A stretch of DNA of 64,000 nucleotides from Virgibacillus halotolerans (GCF_016908515.1 NZ_JAFBEA010000008.1:62001-126000), one strand, 5' to 3'; counted from the first letter of the stretch, positions 24,938 to 34,645 are shown. Notes: generated from the sequence alone by a model not told the origin. Translations and numbers: made by a program.

Positions 24938-25672
24938 CTATTCGTTAGGGCATTCACCTGCTCTAGCCGATATAATAATAGATAGATAATCTTGTACGCT
25001 TTCTCTGGTAACATTCATTTGCATAAGATATAAATCAGTCAATGTTTTCTTAAGCCGCAAAAGCTTCTTTTTATCGCCCACTTTCGCTGAAACAGGTGTA
25101 TATTCTACCAAAAACACAGTTCTTGCCACATCATACAGAAAATCTCCATGACAAACATTCATGAAATCTATTACCATTGTATGTTCATTTGATATTAAAA
25201 TATTGCCTGGATGAAAATCTCCATGACAAAGTGTATCACCATCCCGCAATTTTTTTATTTTTTTTAATGCTACCTCTTGCTCCTTTAAATTAGCCGATGG
25301 TACTTTCAATATATTGTGTTTTAAAAACGCTTTGTAATTTTGCACGTTAGTAATTCTGTTCTGGGCTATTGCCTTATGTAGTTTTGCCATATACACCGCG
25401 CATCCCTGTACGTCTCTTATTCTTATGACCCAATTCAACAGAGATTCACCCTCTACCCGATCGTAGACAATACCCATCCGCTTTTCGTAAGAAATTATTT
25501 CATATGTCTTTGGTACTTCAAAATTTAAGCCCTCCATTGACCTTGCATTGTAGAATTCTTTTTCTACATCTTCTATTGGATAGCCATGATAAAAAAGTTT
25601 AAGGACCTTATCTTCTTCCCATTCATATACAGTTGCAGTATTACCTGTACCAATTATTTTTCCATACCTCAT
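24938..25672 (-). CDS. Aminoglycoside phosphotransferase-like (APH) kinase
   Basis: 244 residues, protein-kinase-like APH fold. GTGNTATVYEWEEDKVLKLF is the glycine loop and Lys; LCHGDFHPGNILI is the catalytic Brenner motif (Asp and Asn), and MVIDFMNVCHGDFLYD holds the metal-binding Asp. Substrate cannot be told; similar Bacillus proteins may act on small molecules or antibiotics. ATG preceded by a weak AGCGGGACATAA. 17 bp downstream of the GNAT gene at 25690, likely co-transcribed. Confidence 0.7.
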   Translation of the reverse strand: MRYGKIIGTGNTATVYEWEEDKVLKLFYHGYPIEDVEKEFYNARSMEGLNFEVPKTYEIISYEKRMGIVYDRVEGESLLNWVIRIRDVQGCAVYMAKLHKAIAQNRITNVQNYKAFLKHNILKVPSANLKEQEVALKKIKKLRDGDTLCHGDFHPGNILISNEHTMVIDFMNVCHGDFLYDVARTVFLVEYTPVSAKVGDKKKLLRLKKTLTDLYLMQMNVTRESVQDYLSIIISARAGECPNE

Positions 25673-25689
25673 TTATGTCCCGCTACCTT

Positions 25690-26295
25690 TCAATCCTTAT
25701 CTTTACGCAATTTATCAAATTCTTGCTTTAACAAGGCGTACATATATAAGTCATCAAATTTATCACGAGTGAACTCATAGCTCTTTAATAACCCTTCCCT
25801 AAGAAAACCTTGTTTTTCCGCTAATCTTTGTGACGATATATTAAGCGGTTCAATTAAAGCTTCCATCCTTTGTATGTTCATGGATTCAAATCCATACCTT
25901 ACAATAGCTTCTAATGCCTCACTAGCTATACCCTTCCCCCAGTAATTTCTATGTAACTCATAGCCAATTTCAGTTCGATAATGCCGAGAAACCATATTAA
26001 AAAAACCACAACTACCAATAACCTCATTTTTCCCTTTTAATGTAATTCCCCATCTGATGCCAGTTCTTTTATTTCTTATCGATCGATACCATGATATTTC
26101 GCTTAAAGCTTCCTTTATTGTTTTAAATGGCTCTAAACCATAATATTTCATTACTTCTTTATCAGACAAATATATCAAGATACTGCTTGCGTCGTCTTTT
26201 TCAATTTGCCTTAACACCAATCTATTCGTTTCGAGTACTGGAAATGCACCTACATCTTTCGCCAAAATAAGTTGCTCCCTTTTCGAATTTTTCAA
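25690..26295 (-). CDS. GNAT acetyltransferase, RimJ/RimL type
   Basis: 201 residues. FPVLETNRLVLRQIEKDDAS is the characteristic entry of this family; the acetyl-CoA loop is RNYWGKGIASEALEAI, followed by MNIQRMEALIEPLNISSQRL and QGFLREGLLKSYEF. Substrate unknown. Just upstream of and collinear with the APH-like kinase, suggesting a two-gene resistance-type operon. Confidence 0.75.
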   Translation of the reverse strand: MKNSKREQLILAKDVGAFPVLETNRLVLRQIEKDDASSILIYLSDKEVMKYYGLEPFKTIKEALSEISWYRSIRNKRTGIRWGITLKGKNEVIGSCGFFNMVSRHYRTEIGYELHRNYWGKGIASEALEAIVRYGFESMNIQRMEALIEPLNISSQRLAEKQGFLREGLLKSYEFTRDKFDDLYMYALLKQEFDKLRKDKD

Positions 26296-26372
26296 TTATT
26301 TTTCATGCCCTCATACCGATTTATTCTAGTTAGACAGCATATCTATTCTATAATATAACATTTTCATAACCG

Positions 26373-27224
26373 CTAAACTTCTAATCCCGCAATCCCGAAT
26401 CCTCCTGGACCAGCATGGGTGGAAATCATAGCGCCAGCTTGAATCCATATTACATTCTTGAATCCATTTATTTTAGCGATTTCATCCATCCGTCGTTTGA
26501 TACTTTCATCAAGTCCGATTGAGTATTGCAAATAAAGCTGTTCTCTATCTATATCGTATTGATTTAAATAATCTTGCATAAGTTTTTCTATAACGCCACT
26601 CATTTTCCCTCGATATTTTTTAGTCGAAACAAGATTTCCTTCAATCAATTCAATGCGTGGCTTTATTTTTAATAAAATTCCGCCTAGATATGCCACATTG
26701 CTTACTCGTCCACCCGCTTTTAAAAAGTCTAAACTGCCCGGAACGAAAGCCAGCCTTGATTTAGGAATGATTGCTTCTATTTTTTCCACTAAGGTAGCTG
26801 GGGCGATCGTAGGTTCTTTTTCTAACAAGTTAACAGCATACATCACAATAGCAGTTAATCCACCTGTAACGTTCAAAGCGTCAATGAGAAAAAGATCTTC
26901 AAAATTTTCTGCTGCGATTGTTGCATTGTGAAAGGATGAAGATGCCTTTGACGTATACCCAATATGAACAATGATACAATCAGGGTAATCTTCCTTTATC
27001 TTCGTAAAAAAACCTTGATACTCATGGGAATTAGTAGACGTTGTAGAGGGTATCTTTTTTGTACGCTCATAGTAGTCATATATATCCTTTACTGGTAACG
27101 AACCATCTAAATAATCCTTCCCGTCCATGATAACGTGCATCGGAACCACTTGAACATCATATTTGTCAGCTAAATCTTGCGGTATATCCGCGCCACTCTC
27201 TGTCGATAAAATAATCCTTCTCAT
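26373..27224 (-). CDS. DegV family fatty-acid-binding protein
   Basis: 283 residues, usual DegV length. STESGADIPQDLADKYDVQV at the N-terminus, the IPSTTSTNSHEYQGFF loop with the ligand-contacting TST, and the C-terminal GPGGFGIAGLEV are typical. DegV/FakB proteins present fatty acids to the FakA kinase for phospholipid synthesis; which member this is cannot be said. ATG after AAAAGGGGATAAACA. Confidence 0.8.
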   Translation of the reverse strand: MRRIILSTESGADIPQDLADKYDVQVVPMHVIMDGKDYLDGSLPVKDIYDYYERTKKIPSTTSTNSHEYQGFFTKIKEDYPDCIIVHIGYTSKASSSFHNATIAAENFEDLFLIDALNVTGGLTAIVMYAVNLLEKEPTIAPATLVEKIEAIIPKSRLAFVPGSLDFLKAGGRVSNVAYLGGILLKIKPRIELIEGNLVSTKKYRGKMSGVIEKLMQDYLNQYDIDREQLYLQYSIGLDESIKRRMDEIAKINGFKNVIWIQAGAMISTHAGPGGFGIAGLEV

Positions 27225-27339
27225 TGTTTATCCCCTTTTAAAATGAACTAATTACCCTTTTAGCTACTGTAACTTAAAAATGGTACTCACCCGCCATACA
27301 TCATGATACGAACGGATAAGTACCCTATTTACTTCGTCA

Positions 27340-29148
27340 TTATTTTTTTATTTCATTTGTCAAACGGATAAATTCTTCCGCATCTTTTGCCATTAATTGA
27401 ATGCCAGCTGTCCAAAAATCTTGTTTCGTTAAATCAACGCCTAGGTGCTTTTCAGCTAAGCTTTCCACTTTCATCGAACCTGTATCTTTGAGTAAGGCAA
27501 TATATTTATCCTCGAAGCCTTCAGGATGTTTTAAGTATTCCGCATAAATACCCAAGCTAAACAAATAGCCAAACGTATACGGGTAATTATAGAACGGTAC
27601 ACTATCGATGAAGAAGTGTAATTTGCTGCTCCAGAAATGCGGATGATAACTGGATAAACTGTCACCATACGCTTCTTTTTGTGCTTGAACCATCAATTCA
27701 TTCAATCTTTTTTCTGAAACAATCCCTTTTGCACGTTCCTCGTAGAAAGCATTTTCAAATAAAAATCGCGCATGAATATTTAAGAACATGGCCGTAGCAC
27801 CTTCCAGCTTGGAGCCTAAAAGAGCGACTTTATCTTCTGTTGATTTTGCATTGTCTACTGTTGCATTACCTATAATCGTTTCCGCGAAAGTACTCGCTGT
27901 CTCCGCAACATTCATCGCATACCCGCGATTTAAATTCGGTAAATCCTTCATGACATGGCTGTGGAAAGCATGACCTAACTCATGTGCTAAGGTGCTTGTA
28001 TCATTTGGCGATCCGGTAAATGTCATAAAGATCCGTGATTCTTCAAATTCCGGTAGCCCTGTACAATATCCGCCTGGTCTTTTATTCGGGCGATCCTCAG
28101 CCTCTACCCAACGATTTTCAAGGGCGTGTTTGGCAAAGCCAGATAATTTCGGACCAAAGGAGGCAAAATGATCAATCACAAAATCACATGCTTCATCATA
28201 AGTGAAACGAGTCGGTTTCACATCACCAATTGCAATAGGGGCATCCACATCTTGCCAGCCTAGTTTTTCCATACCAAATAGGTTCGCCTTTTGCTGCAGG
28301 AAATCTAGGAAAGGCTGTTTATTATTCGCAACAGCAGACCACATCGCATCAAGCGTTTCTTTGGACATACGGTTATATTCAAGTGGCTCATCCAAATGGT
28401 TATCGCGCTGATGCGCATTTTGTAACGTAATCCGGTATCCAGCCAAATGATTGATCGTATCAGCAAAGACTGGTGCATTTTTTGCCCATGCAGCTTCCCA
28501 GTTTTCAAAAATCTGCTTCCGAACCTCAGGATCTGGATCTGCATACATCCGGTTCATTGCTTGTCCGACAGATAGTTCAGTCGTTGTTCCATCCTCATCT
28601 GTAAACGGAATCGTCATGATGGAAACAACGGTATCATATAAATTACTCCATGCAGCCAAACCATCTTTATTTAGTTCTGCAATCAGTTTTTCTTCTTCCT
28701 CCGATAAAAGACGTTTCCCTTGGTCACGTATCTCATTCAATGCAAAGGAAATTTCCTTTAACCCTTGATCTGCTAACAGCTTTTGCCAATCGCTTTCGGA
28801 AATGGCAACAAGCTTTTTCGTAAAGGTATTCGATAGTTTTTGCACTTCACTATATATATCCATTACTTGACCCATCATCACGTTCGCGTGTTCGTCATCC
28901 ATGTATGCGTCGTGCCACATTTGTACAAAAGTAGCCGCTTGGCCTAATCCTTTGCCGATCGTTTCTTGTGTTTGCAAAATGTTTTTAAAAGTTTTTACTG
29001 ACTGATCCACTGTAAAATCCCATTCATTCAATAAATGTTGGTATGTCTTGATTTCTTCTTGAATCGCTTCCAATTTCGTTTTTAATTCCTGGGAGTTCGT
29101 ACCTCCAGGAAAAATACTTTCTAAATCCCAAGTGTCTACATATTTCAC
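27340..29148 (-). CDS. M3-family oligoendopeptidase (PepF-like)
   Basis: 602 residues. HELGHAFH at residues 389-396 is the HExxH zinc site of M3 peptidases, with the third ligand expected in AETASTFAETIIG just after. The N-terminal helical domain (WDLESIFPGGTNSQELKTKL) is as in PepF oligoendopeptidases, cytoplasmic enzymes that degrade peptides of about 7-17 residues. Intact, in-frame throughout. ATG after a weak GGAGCAAAGTG; long 3' spacer without a gene. Confidence 0.85.
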   Translation of the reverse strand: MKYVDTWDLESIFPGGTNSQELKTKLEAIQEEIKTYQHLLNEWDFTVDQSVKTFKNILQTQETIGKGLGQAATFVQMWHDAYMDDEHANVMMGQVMDIYSEVQKLSNTFTKKLVAISESDWQKLLADQGLKEISFALNEIRDQGKRLLSEEEEKLIAELNKDGLAAWSNLYDTVVSIMTIPFTDEDGTTTELSVGQAMNRMYADPDPEVRKQIFENWEAAWAKNAPVFADTINHLAGYRITLQNAHQRDNHLDEPLEYNRMSKETLDAMWSAVANNKQPFLDFLQQKANLFGMEKLGWQDVDAPIAIGDVKPTRFTYDEACDFVIDHFASFGPKLSGFAKHALENRWVEAEDRPNKRPGGYCTGLPEFEESRIFMTFTGSPNDTSTLAHELGHAFHSHVMKDLPNLNRGYAMNVAETASTFAETIIGNATVDNAKSTEDKVALLGSKLEGATAMFLNIHARFLFENAFYEERAKGIVSEKRLNELMVQAQKEAYGDSLSSYHPHFWSSKLHFFIDSVPFYNYPYTFGYLFSLGIYAEYLKHPEGFEDKYIALLKDTGSMKVESLAEKHLGVDLTKQDFWTAGIQLMAKDAEEFIRLTNEIKK

Positions 29149-29225
29149 TTTGCTCCACGCTCCATCAAAAGTTATTCTTTACTTTCGTTTATCTATTCAT
29201 ATTAGCATAAAAGATAAAATATTAT

Positions 29226-29310
29226 TAATAGTAAACCCTATCGGATTATAGAGTTAACCAGAAATTACTGGTTGATCTTATTTCATATAGTCTTATTATA
29301 ACATTGTAGC
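29226..29310. repeat. AACCAG...CTGGTT repeat, copy 3 (long form)
   Basis: TATCGGATTATAGAGTTAAC, then CCAGAAATTACTGGTTGATC and TCTTATTATAACATTGTAGC. The final part (TCTTATTATAACNTTNGCC) is also present in copy 4 at 39448-39535, so the element extends to about 85 bp in these two copies. Confidence 0.6.
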
Positions 29311-29420
29311 CAGCTGGGGGAGAACAGGAGCTAGTCCTGAATGTGACAGACAACCTGAAAATTGATACGATATAATCAAATTTATTATTTCTGATCACAT
29401 GATAAAGGAGGGCTAAAGCA

Positions 29421-29810
29421 TTGATTGAAGTTTACACAGATGGGGCATCGAGTGGTAATCCAGGTGTTAGTGGCGCTGGCGTTTATATAAAAGCAAATGG
29501 TAAAATAAATGAATACACTTTTCCATTAGGTATACTCTCCAATCATGAGGCTGAATTTCAAGCTATTATTAAGGCACTTGAAATTTGTAAAAAGTGTTTC
29601 CCAGATGAAATATTATCATTTCGATCTGATTCTCGCGTGGCGGTAGATGTGATCGAAAAAGGCTTTACCAAAAATCAGACCTTTCTACCCTTACTAGAGA
29701 AAATCAAAGTAGGCGCAGACTCCTTTCCATACTTTTTTATCAAATGGATACCTGAAAAAATGAATAGACATGCGGATCATTTAGCAAAAAAGGCCATTCA
29801 CATGCAATAA
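29421..29810 (+). CDS. RNase HI-family protein
   Basis: 129 residues. YTDGASSGNPGVSGAGVYIK (Asp), NHEAEFQAIIKALEIC (Glu), FRSDSRVAVDVIE (Asp) and KMNRHADHLAKKA (Asp) supply the four acidic catalytic residues of type I RNase H. Matches the short YpeP-like Firmicutes subgroup lacking the basic protrusion. TTG start after AAAGGAGGGCTAAAGCA. Cleaves RNA in RNA/DNA hybrids by family. Confidence 0.85.
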   Translation: MIEVYTDGASSGNPGVSGAGVYIKANGKINEYTFPLGILSNHEAEFQAIIKALEICKKCFPDEILSFRSDSRVAVDVIEKGFTKNQTFLPLLEKIKVGADSFPYFFIKWIPEKMNRHADHLAKKAIHMQ

Positions 29811-29937
29811 GAATGGAAAACAGGTCAATTGTAGATTAGACGCAAAAAAATAGACTGACTTGGCTCCAATGACATATGGAGAAACGATAAGCTTTATAAT
29901 CACTTCAAAGACTACTACGATATGGGGTATAAAATGA

Positions 29938-30318
29938 ATGCAAAAACTTACATTTCAATCGGCATGGGAAAAAACAATAGCTGAACAAGATCGAGAAAAA
30001 ATTAAACAAGCTTTTCTGAATGTGCGTTTATCAGTTGGCAAAGATATTCAATTCACTTCACTTTGGCAGACAAAAAATCATCGAGGAGAACTATTAGTCG
30101 CTGTCCTTATCCACAATACCAGTGAACAAGATTTTCAATTCAGTGATCAAAAAATGAGATATAAAACAAATGGTAAGACCTTAGCAGATCATACCTTCTC
30201 ACCACTCATTATCGTTGAAAAACAAACCAGTATGCCATGGACATTTATTTTTCCTGTTGGTCGTTTTGACAACACTAATCATTTCGAGGATGGAGAACTA
30301 TATCTGGTAGGGAAGTAG
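29938..30318 (+). CDS. SLAP-domain-like protein
   Basis: 126 residues. The sequence LTFQSAWEKTIAEQDREKIK, ELLVAVLIHNTSEQDFQFSD and SMPWTFIFPVGRF resembles Bacillaceae proteins annotated as SLAP domain-containing (associated with accessory SecA2/SlaP-type loci in some species). No signal peptide. Function not established. Single gene; the 3' side begins the second repeat-rich block. Confidence 0.5.
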   Translation: MQKLTFQSAWEKTIAEQDREKIKQAFLNVRLSVGKDIQFTSLWQTKNHRGELLVAVLIHNTSEQDFQFSDQKMRYKTNGKTLADHTFSPLIIVEKQTSMPWTFIFPVGRFDNTNHFEDGELYLVGK

Positions 30319-30344
30319 AGATGAAATCAGACCCACCATTGCCG

Positions 30345-30466
30345 TTGTTCAAATAATGCACCAGCTAGTTCAACGAAGTTCAATCTAACAGGGCTAACTT
30401 TCACTTTATCCCCATAGATTTCTTTGTTCAACTAGCCTGTTAACGAAAGAACCAGTTTGCTATAAC
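30345..30466 (-). repeat. Cassette repeat, subfamily B, unit B1 (double)
   Basis: Two right cores GCACCAGCTAGTTCAACGAA and AGAACCAGTTTGCTATAAC with left cores TTCAATCTAACAGGGCTAAC and GTTCAACTAGCCTGTTAACG between. CACCAGTTAG replaces the CGCCCGTTAG of subfamily A. Confidence 0.5.
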
Positions 30467-30897
30467 GGTAAACTCATAGAAACTGTTCTTATGTTAAAGC
30501 CCATTTTTTGGTAAAGTTTAATGGCTTGATTCTCTGCAAATGCACTTAGACGGACCTCAGCGTATCCATCCTGTCTTAGATGGTCAATGGCAGTGCTCAT
30601 TAAATGTTTTGAAATTCCGTTCCCCCTAAATTCTTCTAAGACAAATAGTTCATAAATAAATCCACTTATCTTATCAGTAAATTGATCTTTACTTGTTCCT
30701 ATAAGAATCCAGCCCATTAATTTATCATCCTCTACTGCTATTAAATAATAGCTCCCCTTTTCCAGTAGTGGTGTAACAAGTTGGTTGATTTTTTCATTTG
30801 TAGGTTTTACCTCACCTAAAGTGCCATCAAATAAAGCCTCTGGAGAAAATAACATAATCTTTTGAAGTTCCGAATCGTTAGGTTTTCTAATATCCAT
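30460..30897 (-). CDS. GNAT acetyltransferase
   Basis: 145 residues. IYELFVLEEFRGNGISKHLM contains the acetyl-CoA loop (RGNGIS, with Ser in place of the usual second Gly/Ala), then GYAEVRLSAFAENQAIKLYQ, KMGFNIRT. Substrate unknown. Last residues overlap the repeat (its stop is at 30460 within GCTATAACGG). ATG after GGATGCGACTTTATAA. Confidence 0.75.
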   Translation of the reverse strand: MDIRKPNDSELQKIMLFSPEALFDGTLGEVKPTNEKINQLVTPLLEKGSYYLIAVEDDKLMGWILIGTSKDQFTDKISGFIYELFVLEEFRGNGISKHLMSTAIDHLRQDGYAEVRLSAFAENQAIKLYQKMGFNIRTVSMSLPL

Positions 30898-30918
30898 TTA
30901 TAAAGTCGCATCCTTTCT

Positions 30919-31608
30919 CTAGCCATTTATAATATTATAGTTGCTTAATTTATCTATAATTAAAGGTACTTCCTCTAAATCATCCACTATGAAATCTGCT
31001 TTAACGTTATTCCATTGATAATCTTGTTTCCATACACCTTCCATACCTACATTTTGAGCGGCCCTTACATCCTTTTCCGGATGATCGCCTACAAATATAC
31101 TTTCGGACGGTAAAACATTAAGTTGTTTCAGGGCCTTTTGAAATATTTGGGGTTCAGGTTTTTTCATCCCTTCCCATTCAGATATAAGAATTGTTTTAAA
31201 ATATTTTTCAATACCTAAAGCCTTAACATTATCCATTTGGAACTTCCCTTTTCCATTAGTAATCATTCCAAGAACAATATTATTATTCTTTAACGCTTCT
31301 AAAGTACTAATGAGGTTAGAGAAAGGAACACAACTATCTTTAAATTGACTGATATAGTCTTGCAGTAGTTCTTCCCACGTCAAACCTGTAATATCAAATT
31401 CATCTACTAACTGTTGATACACTTTATCCTTCCAAACATAACCCCTATTATCAAGTTCAATAAACCTTGATGTGTATTTATCTTTTTGAATATGATTCAA
31501 CCATTTATTTTGTCGCTGGTATTGCTTTTCAATAAAAACTTTTACTGACGCATCTCGGTTTAGCAAAGTTCCATCTAAATCAAATAAAACAGCTTTTATA
31601 ATATTCAT
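30919..31608 (-). CDS. HAD-superfamily hydrolase (YjjG/PhnX-like)
   Basis: 229 residues. Motif I FDLDGTLL (residues 9-16), motif II MITNGKG, motif III Lys in EGMKKPEPQIF and motif IV VGDHPEKD are all intact, with a helical cap between residues 16 and 85. A phosphatase of small phosphorylated metabolites by family; substrate unknown. 21 bp upstream of the GNAT gene at 30460, so probably co-transcribed. Confidence 0.75.
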   Translation of the reverse strand: MNIIKAVLFDLDGTLLNRDASVKVFIEKQYQRQNKWLNHIQKDKYTSRFIELDNRGYVWKDKVYQQLVDEFDITGLTWEELLQDYISQFKDSCVPFSNLISTLEALKNNNIVLGMITNGKGKFQMDNVKALGIEKYFKTILISEWEGMKKPEPQIFQKALKQLNVLPSESIFVGDHPEKDVRAAQNVGMEGVWKQDYQWNNVKADFIVDDLEEVPLIIDKLSNYNIING

Positions 31609-31659
31609 CCACTCCCACAGAAACAGGTAATAACTTTTGATTTCTATATTTATATGACA

Positions 31660-31822
31660 ACTACTGCGTTAATTGAACAAGTCTGCAATCCCTTATTTAA
31701 GTAAAGTACCCGGTAGTGCAACAAGCTTAACAAAAACTTTTTCCAACTGAATTACTGCTTTAGCTCAAAAAGAACTGGCTGAAATTCACAATGTCTTTTC
31801 CGCTCTGCACCAGATAGTTAAC
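31660..31822 (-). repeat. Cassette repeats, subfamily B, units B2 and B3
   Basis: Cores TACTGCGTTAATTGAACAAG, AAAGTACCCGGTAGTGCAAC, then AAGAACTGGCTGAAATTCAC and GCACCAGATAGTTAAC. Two successive units with no gene between, as if an intervening gene had been lost. Confidence 0.5.
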
Positions 31823-31830
31823 GAAAGAAT

Positions 31831-32346
31831 TTATTTCATCGAGTTAGCTACTTCAACTAAATCATCTTTCGTAACCTTGGCTTCATTTAAGTCGGGTACA
31901 ATAAAAGATAACTCTTGATGGTTTTCATTTTCATCCACCCATCTTATAGCATACTCATCTATAACTTTTGCTTTTATTCCGTTATCTAACGTAACAGTTT
32001 TACCACGCTTCTCATTTGCGAAATCTGCATCGCCATACATCGTGTTGAGAACTAAGTGATAACCCGTATTTTCCCCTTCATAAATGAAGGTAGTATTAAT
32101 AATATTTCCAGTCGGGTCATTCATTGGTTCACTTGTATAACTGAAATTAATCACACTGTATGACTCAGGAAGTTTTGATGGAACTACTAAGCTTTTTCTA
32201 AAATCTTCGGGTAGTTCCTCAATCTCTTGTTTAATCGTTTCCGGATAATTTGAAATAACCTCTTGTGAAGAATTTGTATCATTAGAACAAGCAGCCAGAA
32301 TTCCACTAATAATTATTACCAAAAGTGATAGCAATATTTTCTTCAA
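31831..32346 (-). CDS. Lipoprotein of unknown function
   Basis: 171 residues, lipobox LAAC (Cys20). Mature part: SLVVPSKLPESYSVINFSYT, TGYHLVLNTMYGDADF, KRGKTVTLDNGIKAKVIDEY, with HQELSFIVPDLNEAKVTKDD at the end: a beta-rich domain of the DUF4367 style is possible but unverified. ATG preceded by AAGGAGCGTTTATCTTG. Single gene after a double repeat. Confidence 0.6.
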   Translation of the reverse strand: MKKILLSLLVIIISGILAACSNDTNSSQEVISNYPETIKQEIEELPEDFRKSLVVPSKLPESYSVINFSYTSEPMNDPTGNIINTTFIYEGENTGYHLVLNTMYGDADFANEKRGKTVTLDNGIKAKVIDEYAIRWVDENENHQELSFIVPDLNEAKVTKDDLVEVANSMK

Positions 32347-32529
32347 GATAAACGCTCCTTAAATGCGTAATAAGCATCTTTCGTATCCTCCAGGAATTCA
32401 CCATTGGATTATAAACGAAAAAATCCAAATAATATAAGTAAGCCTGAAGCGTTAATGGTAAAAATATGACGCTTTAATTCAGTAGATATGTGTATTGGAA
32501 TAAAGCTATTATGAAAAACGAACCATCAT

Positions 32530-32838
32530 TTACATAACTAATTGACTAATTTGTTCAAATAACTGTTTGTCATTCCCATCATTAATCAGTTTTGCTTGAA
32601 TCGATATATCATGATGAAACATTAACAATGAATGACGTATATCTACCTTGATAATATCTTTGTATTTATATCCTTTTGTTTCTTCACACCCAAAAGGATA
32701 TCTGGTATACAGAACTAATCGTCTGTTCGTTGCAAACAGTTCACCAAATCTATATTCTATCCCTGTGCTTTCATTTATCTCAAATGTCCCCCTCACCTTT
32801 CCTTTAATGATTTCATCAGAAAAAATTATTGAACCCAT
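32530..32838 (-). CDS. Small PH-like protein of unknown function
   Basis: 102 residues with no membrane segment. FGELFATNRRLVLYTRYPFG, then KGYKYKDIIKVDIRHSLLMF resembles bacterial PH (bPH/YvbH-like) domains, where a conserved TNRR-L-x-Y motif is common. ATG after GTGAGGAGATGAAAAT. Function unknown. Confidence 0.5.
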   Translation of the reverse strand: MGSIIFSDEIIKGKVRGTFEINESTGIEYRFGELFATNRRLVLYTRYPFGCEETKGYKYKDIIKVDIRHSLLMFHHDISIQAKLINDGNDKQLFEQISQLVM

Positions 32839-32937
32839 ATTTTCATCTCCTCACCTTGATTTCAAAGTCTTTTAGCTTGCCATAATCAAAGTTTAAATGA
32901 TGAAAACAATTTCATATCAAGGTCTTTTTTCATCTTT

Positions 32938-33900
32938 TTAAAGGGTGGTGACTGTGTTACGTTTTATGAGTTGAAATGGGATTTTAATTTTTTCATCCAG
33001 ATGATTATAAAAAAGGTGGAAGGCCTGTTCTCCAGTCTTTTTGTTATGCAGGTCTACCGTTGTTAAATCAAGTGCTTCAGATAGCGGAGAATTATCAAAT
33101 CCAATAATGGATAACTCACTAGGAATGGCTATACCATGAACTTTTGCTTGCACAATCATTCCGGCAGCTACTTCGTCTCCATTTGCTAAAATGACTGTTG
33201 GGAAGTTCCCTTCACGATACAGATTTTCTAGCACTTGTTTGCCATCATCCATCGTAAAACAATCTTCAAACACCCAAGATTTTGATACACCTTGGTTAAC
33301 CTTCTTAAGGGACGCTTCGAAAGCGGAAAGGCGCATTTTACTGCTAAAACTACCACTTCTTCCTGTACAATATCCTATGTTTCGATGTCCTTTAGCTATG
33401 ACATAGTCTAGAACTGACATAAAGGTCTCATAATAATCCGGATAAACACATGGTAATTCTTCTACATATTCACAACTAATGATAGGGCCATAATCCGTAT
33501 ATGGAAGTATAGTTTCCCAATCGTTAGCATGAGAGCATATGATTAAACCATCCAATTGTTTTCTCTTGAGCATTAATAAGTATTTTAACTCTTCTTCTTT
33601 ATTATAATTTGTAGCACAGCAAAGAACGGAATACTTGTTTTCAAATGCTTTTTCCATAATTCCCCCAACCACGGATTGAAAATATGGATGATCAATATAT
33701 GGAATGATTACCCCCAGAGTCAATGTTTCCCCTTTAACTAAATGAACTGCTGGTAAATTTTGCTGATAATCAAGATCTTTAATAATCTTTTTCACCTTTG
33801 TTCTTTTTTCCTCGTTCACATAAGGCTGATCATTTAATACTCTTGAAACGGTCGTAATGGAAACCCCGGCTAATTTGGCTATATCTTTAATTGTTGATAT
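32938..33900 (-). CDS. LacI-family regulator with an apparent ATA start
   Basis: Residues from 33819 downward (a GTG) give a 293-residue periplasmic-binding-like domain lacking DNA contacts. The same frame continues upstream for 27 codons and encodes a complete LacI helix-turn-helix: STIKDIAKLAGVSITTVSRV then LNDQPYVNEEKR. The codon at the expected start (33900) is ATA, nine bases after GGAG; a TGA precedes. Either initiation occurs at ATA/ATT or an ATG was lost, silencing the gene or leaving only a headless protein. The effector domain ends KIPFQLIKRNTVTTL. Likely a sugar-responsive repressor; no sugar operon adjoins it. Confidence 0.7.
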   Translation of the reverse strand: MSTIKDIAKLAGVSITTVSRVLNDQPYVNEEKRTKVKKIIKDLDYQQNLPAVHLVKGETLTLGVIIPYIDHPYFQSVVGGIMEKAFENKYSVLCCATNYNKEEELKYLLMLKRKQLDGLIICSHANDWETILPYTDYGPIISCEYVEELPCVYPDYYETFMSVLDYVIAKGHRNIGYCTGRSGSFSSKMRLSAFEASLKKVNQGVSKSWVFEDCFTMDDGKQVLENLYREGNFPTVILANGDEVAAGMIVQAKVHGIAIPSELSIIGFDNSPLSEALDLTTVDLHNKKTGEQAFHLFYNHLDEKIKIPFQLIKRNTVTTL

Positions 33901-33944
33901 TTGAATTCACTCCAATTATAGGTGATACATATTTCTTCTTAATT

Positions 33945-34541
33945 TCATATTTCGACATGATTTACTTTATTCCTGCCTTCCTTCACCATTACATGTTCAC
34001 TTAAAATACTGGTCAACTTCTTTTTCATTTCAATGGAAGTAACAACACAGCTTATGGGAAGTCCCCTTGTCTGAATCCTCAATTCGTAACCATCATTTGC
34101 TTCTTTCGAAAACCCATAATATTTATGATTTATATCCATAGGCACAAAATGAAAAGATTTAATTTTTTTCCAAGGGATAAATCGATTTCCACTTAACAAA
34201 CCGTCCTCTACCACCGCAAACAGATTTAGGAGGTTATAAGAATTCGCTATTGGTAGAAATAACAACAGGTACAATGACCAACCAAATAGTTGGAAAAATG
34301 CTCCTAACAAAAACATCACAATTACAAAAAGAAGCATGGAAGAATAAATAATGATTCCAACTTTTTGCTTAGAATATGTCGGGAAATCTACAAGTTTATC
34401 AGGGTGTTTTCTGATGACCGCAATTTCCTCATGCGTTACAGGTAAAATAACTTTTTGTTTCATCTTTATCAACACTTGAATAAACTTATAGCTGAAGTAT
34501 CCGATGAAAATAAAAAATAATACATCCATAAATAATTTCAA
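33945..34541 (-). CDS. Membrane protein with C-terminal soluble domain
   Basis: 198 residues. Helices at about 3-25, 62-82 and 85-105; the C-terminal part VEDGLLSGNRFIPWKKIKSF is a bacterial PH-like motif (as in DUF5673/YdbT-like proteins). Function unknown. ATG after GAGGTGATTTGA. Confidence 0.5.
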   Translation of the reverse strand: MKLFMDVLFFIFIGYFSYKFIQVLIKMKQKVILPVTHEEIAVIRKHPDKLVDFPTYSKQKVGIIIYSSMLLFVIVMFLLGAFFQLFGWSLYLLLFLPIANSYNLLNLFAVVEDGLLSGNRFIPWKKIKSFHFVPMDINHKYYGFSKEANDGYELRIQTRGLPISCVVTSIEMKKKLTSILSEHVMVKEGRNKVNHVEI

Positions 34542-34645
34542 TCAAATCACCTCATTCCCTATTAATCGATGAGAACTTCAATCGATTTCCTCTATATACT
34601 GGCCTTAATAATTTATCATTGATTTCAACGCTAGCACCAGACAAT

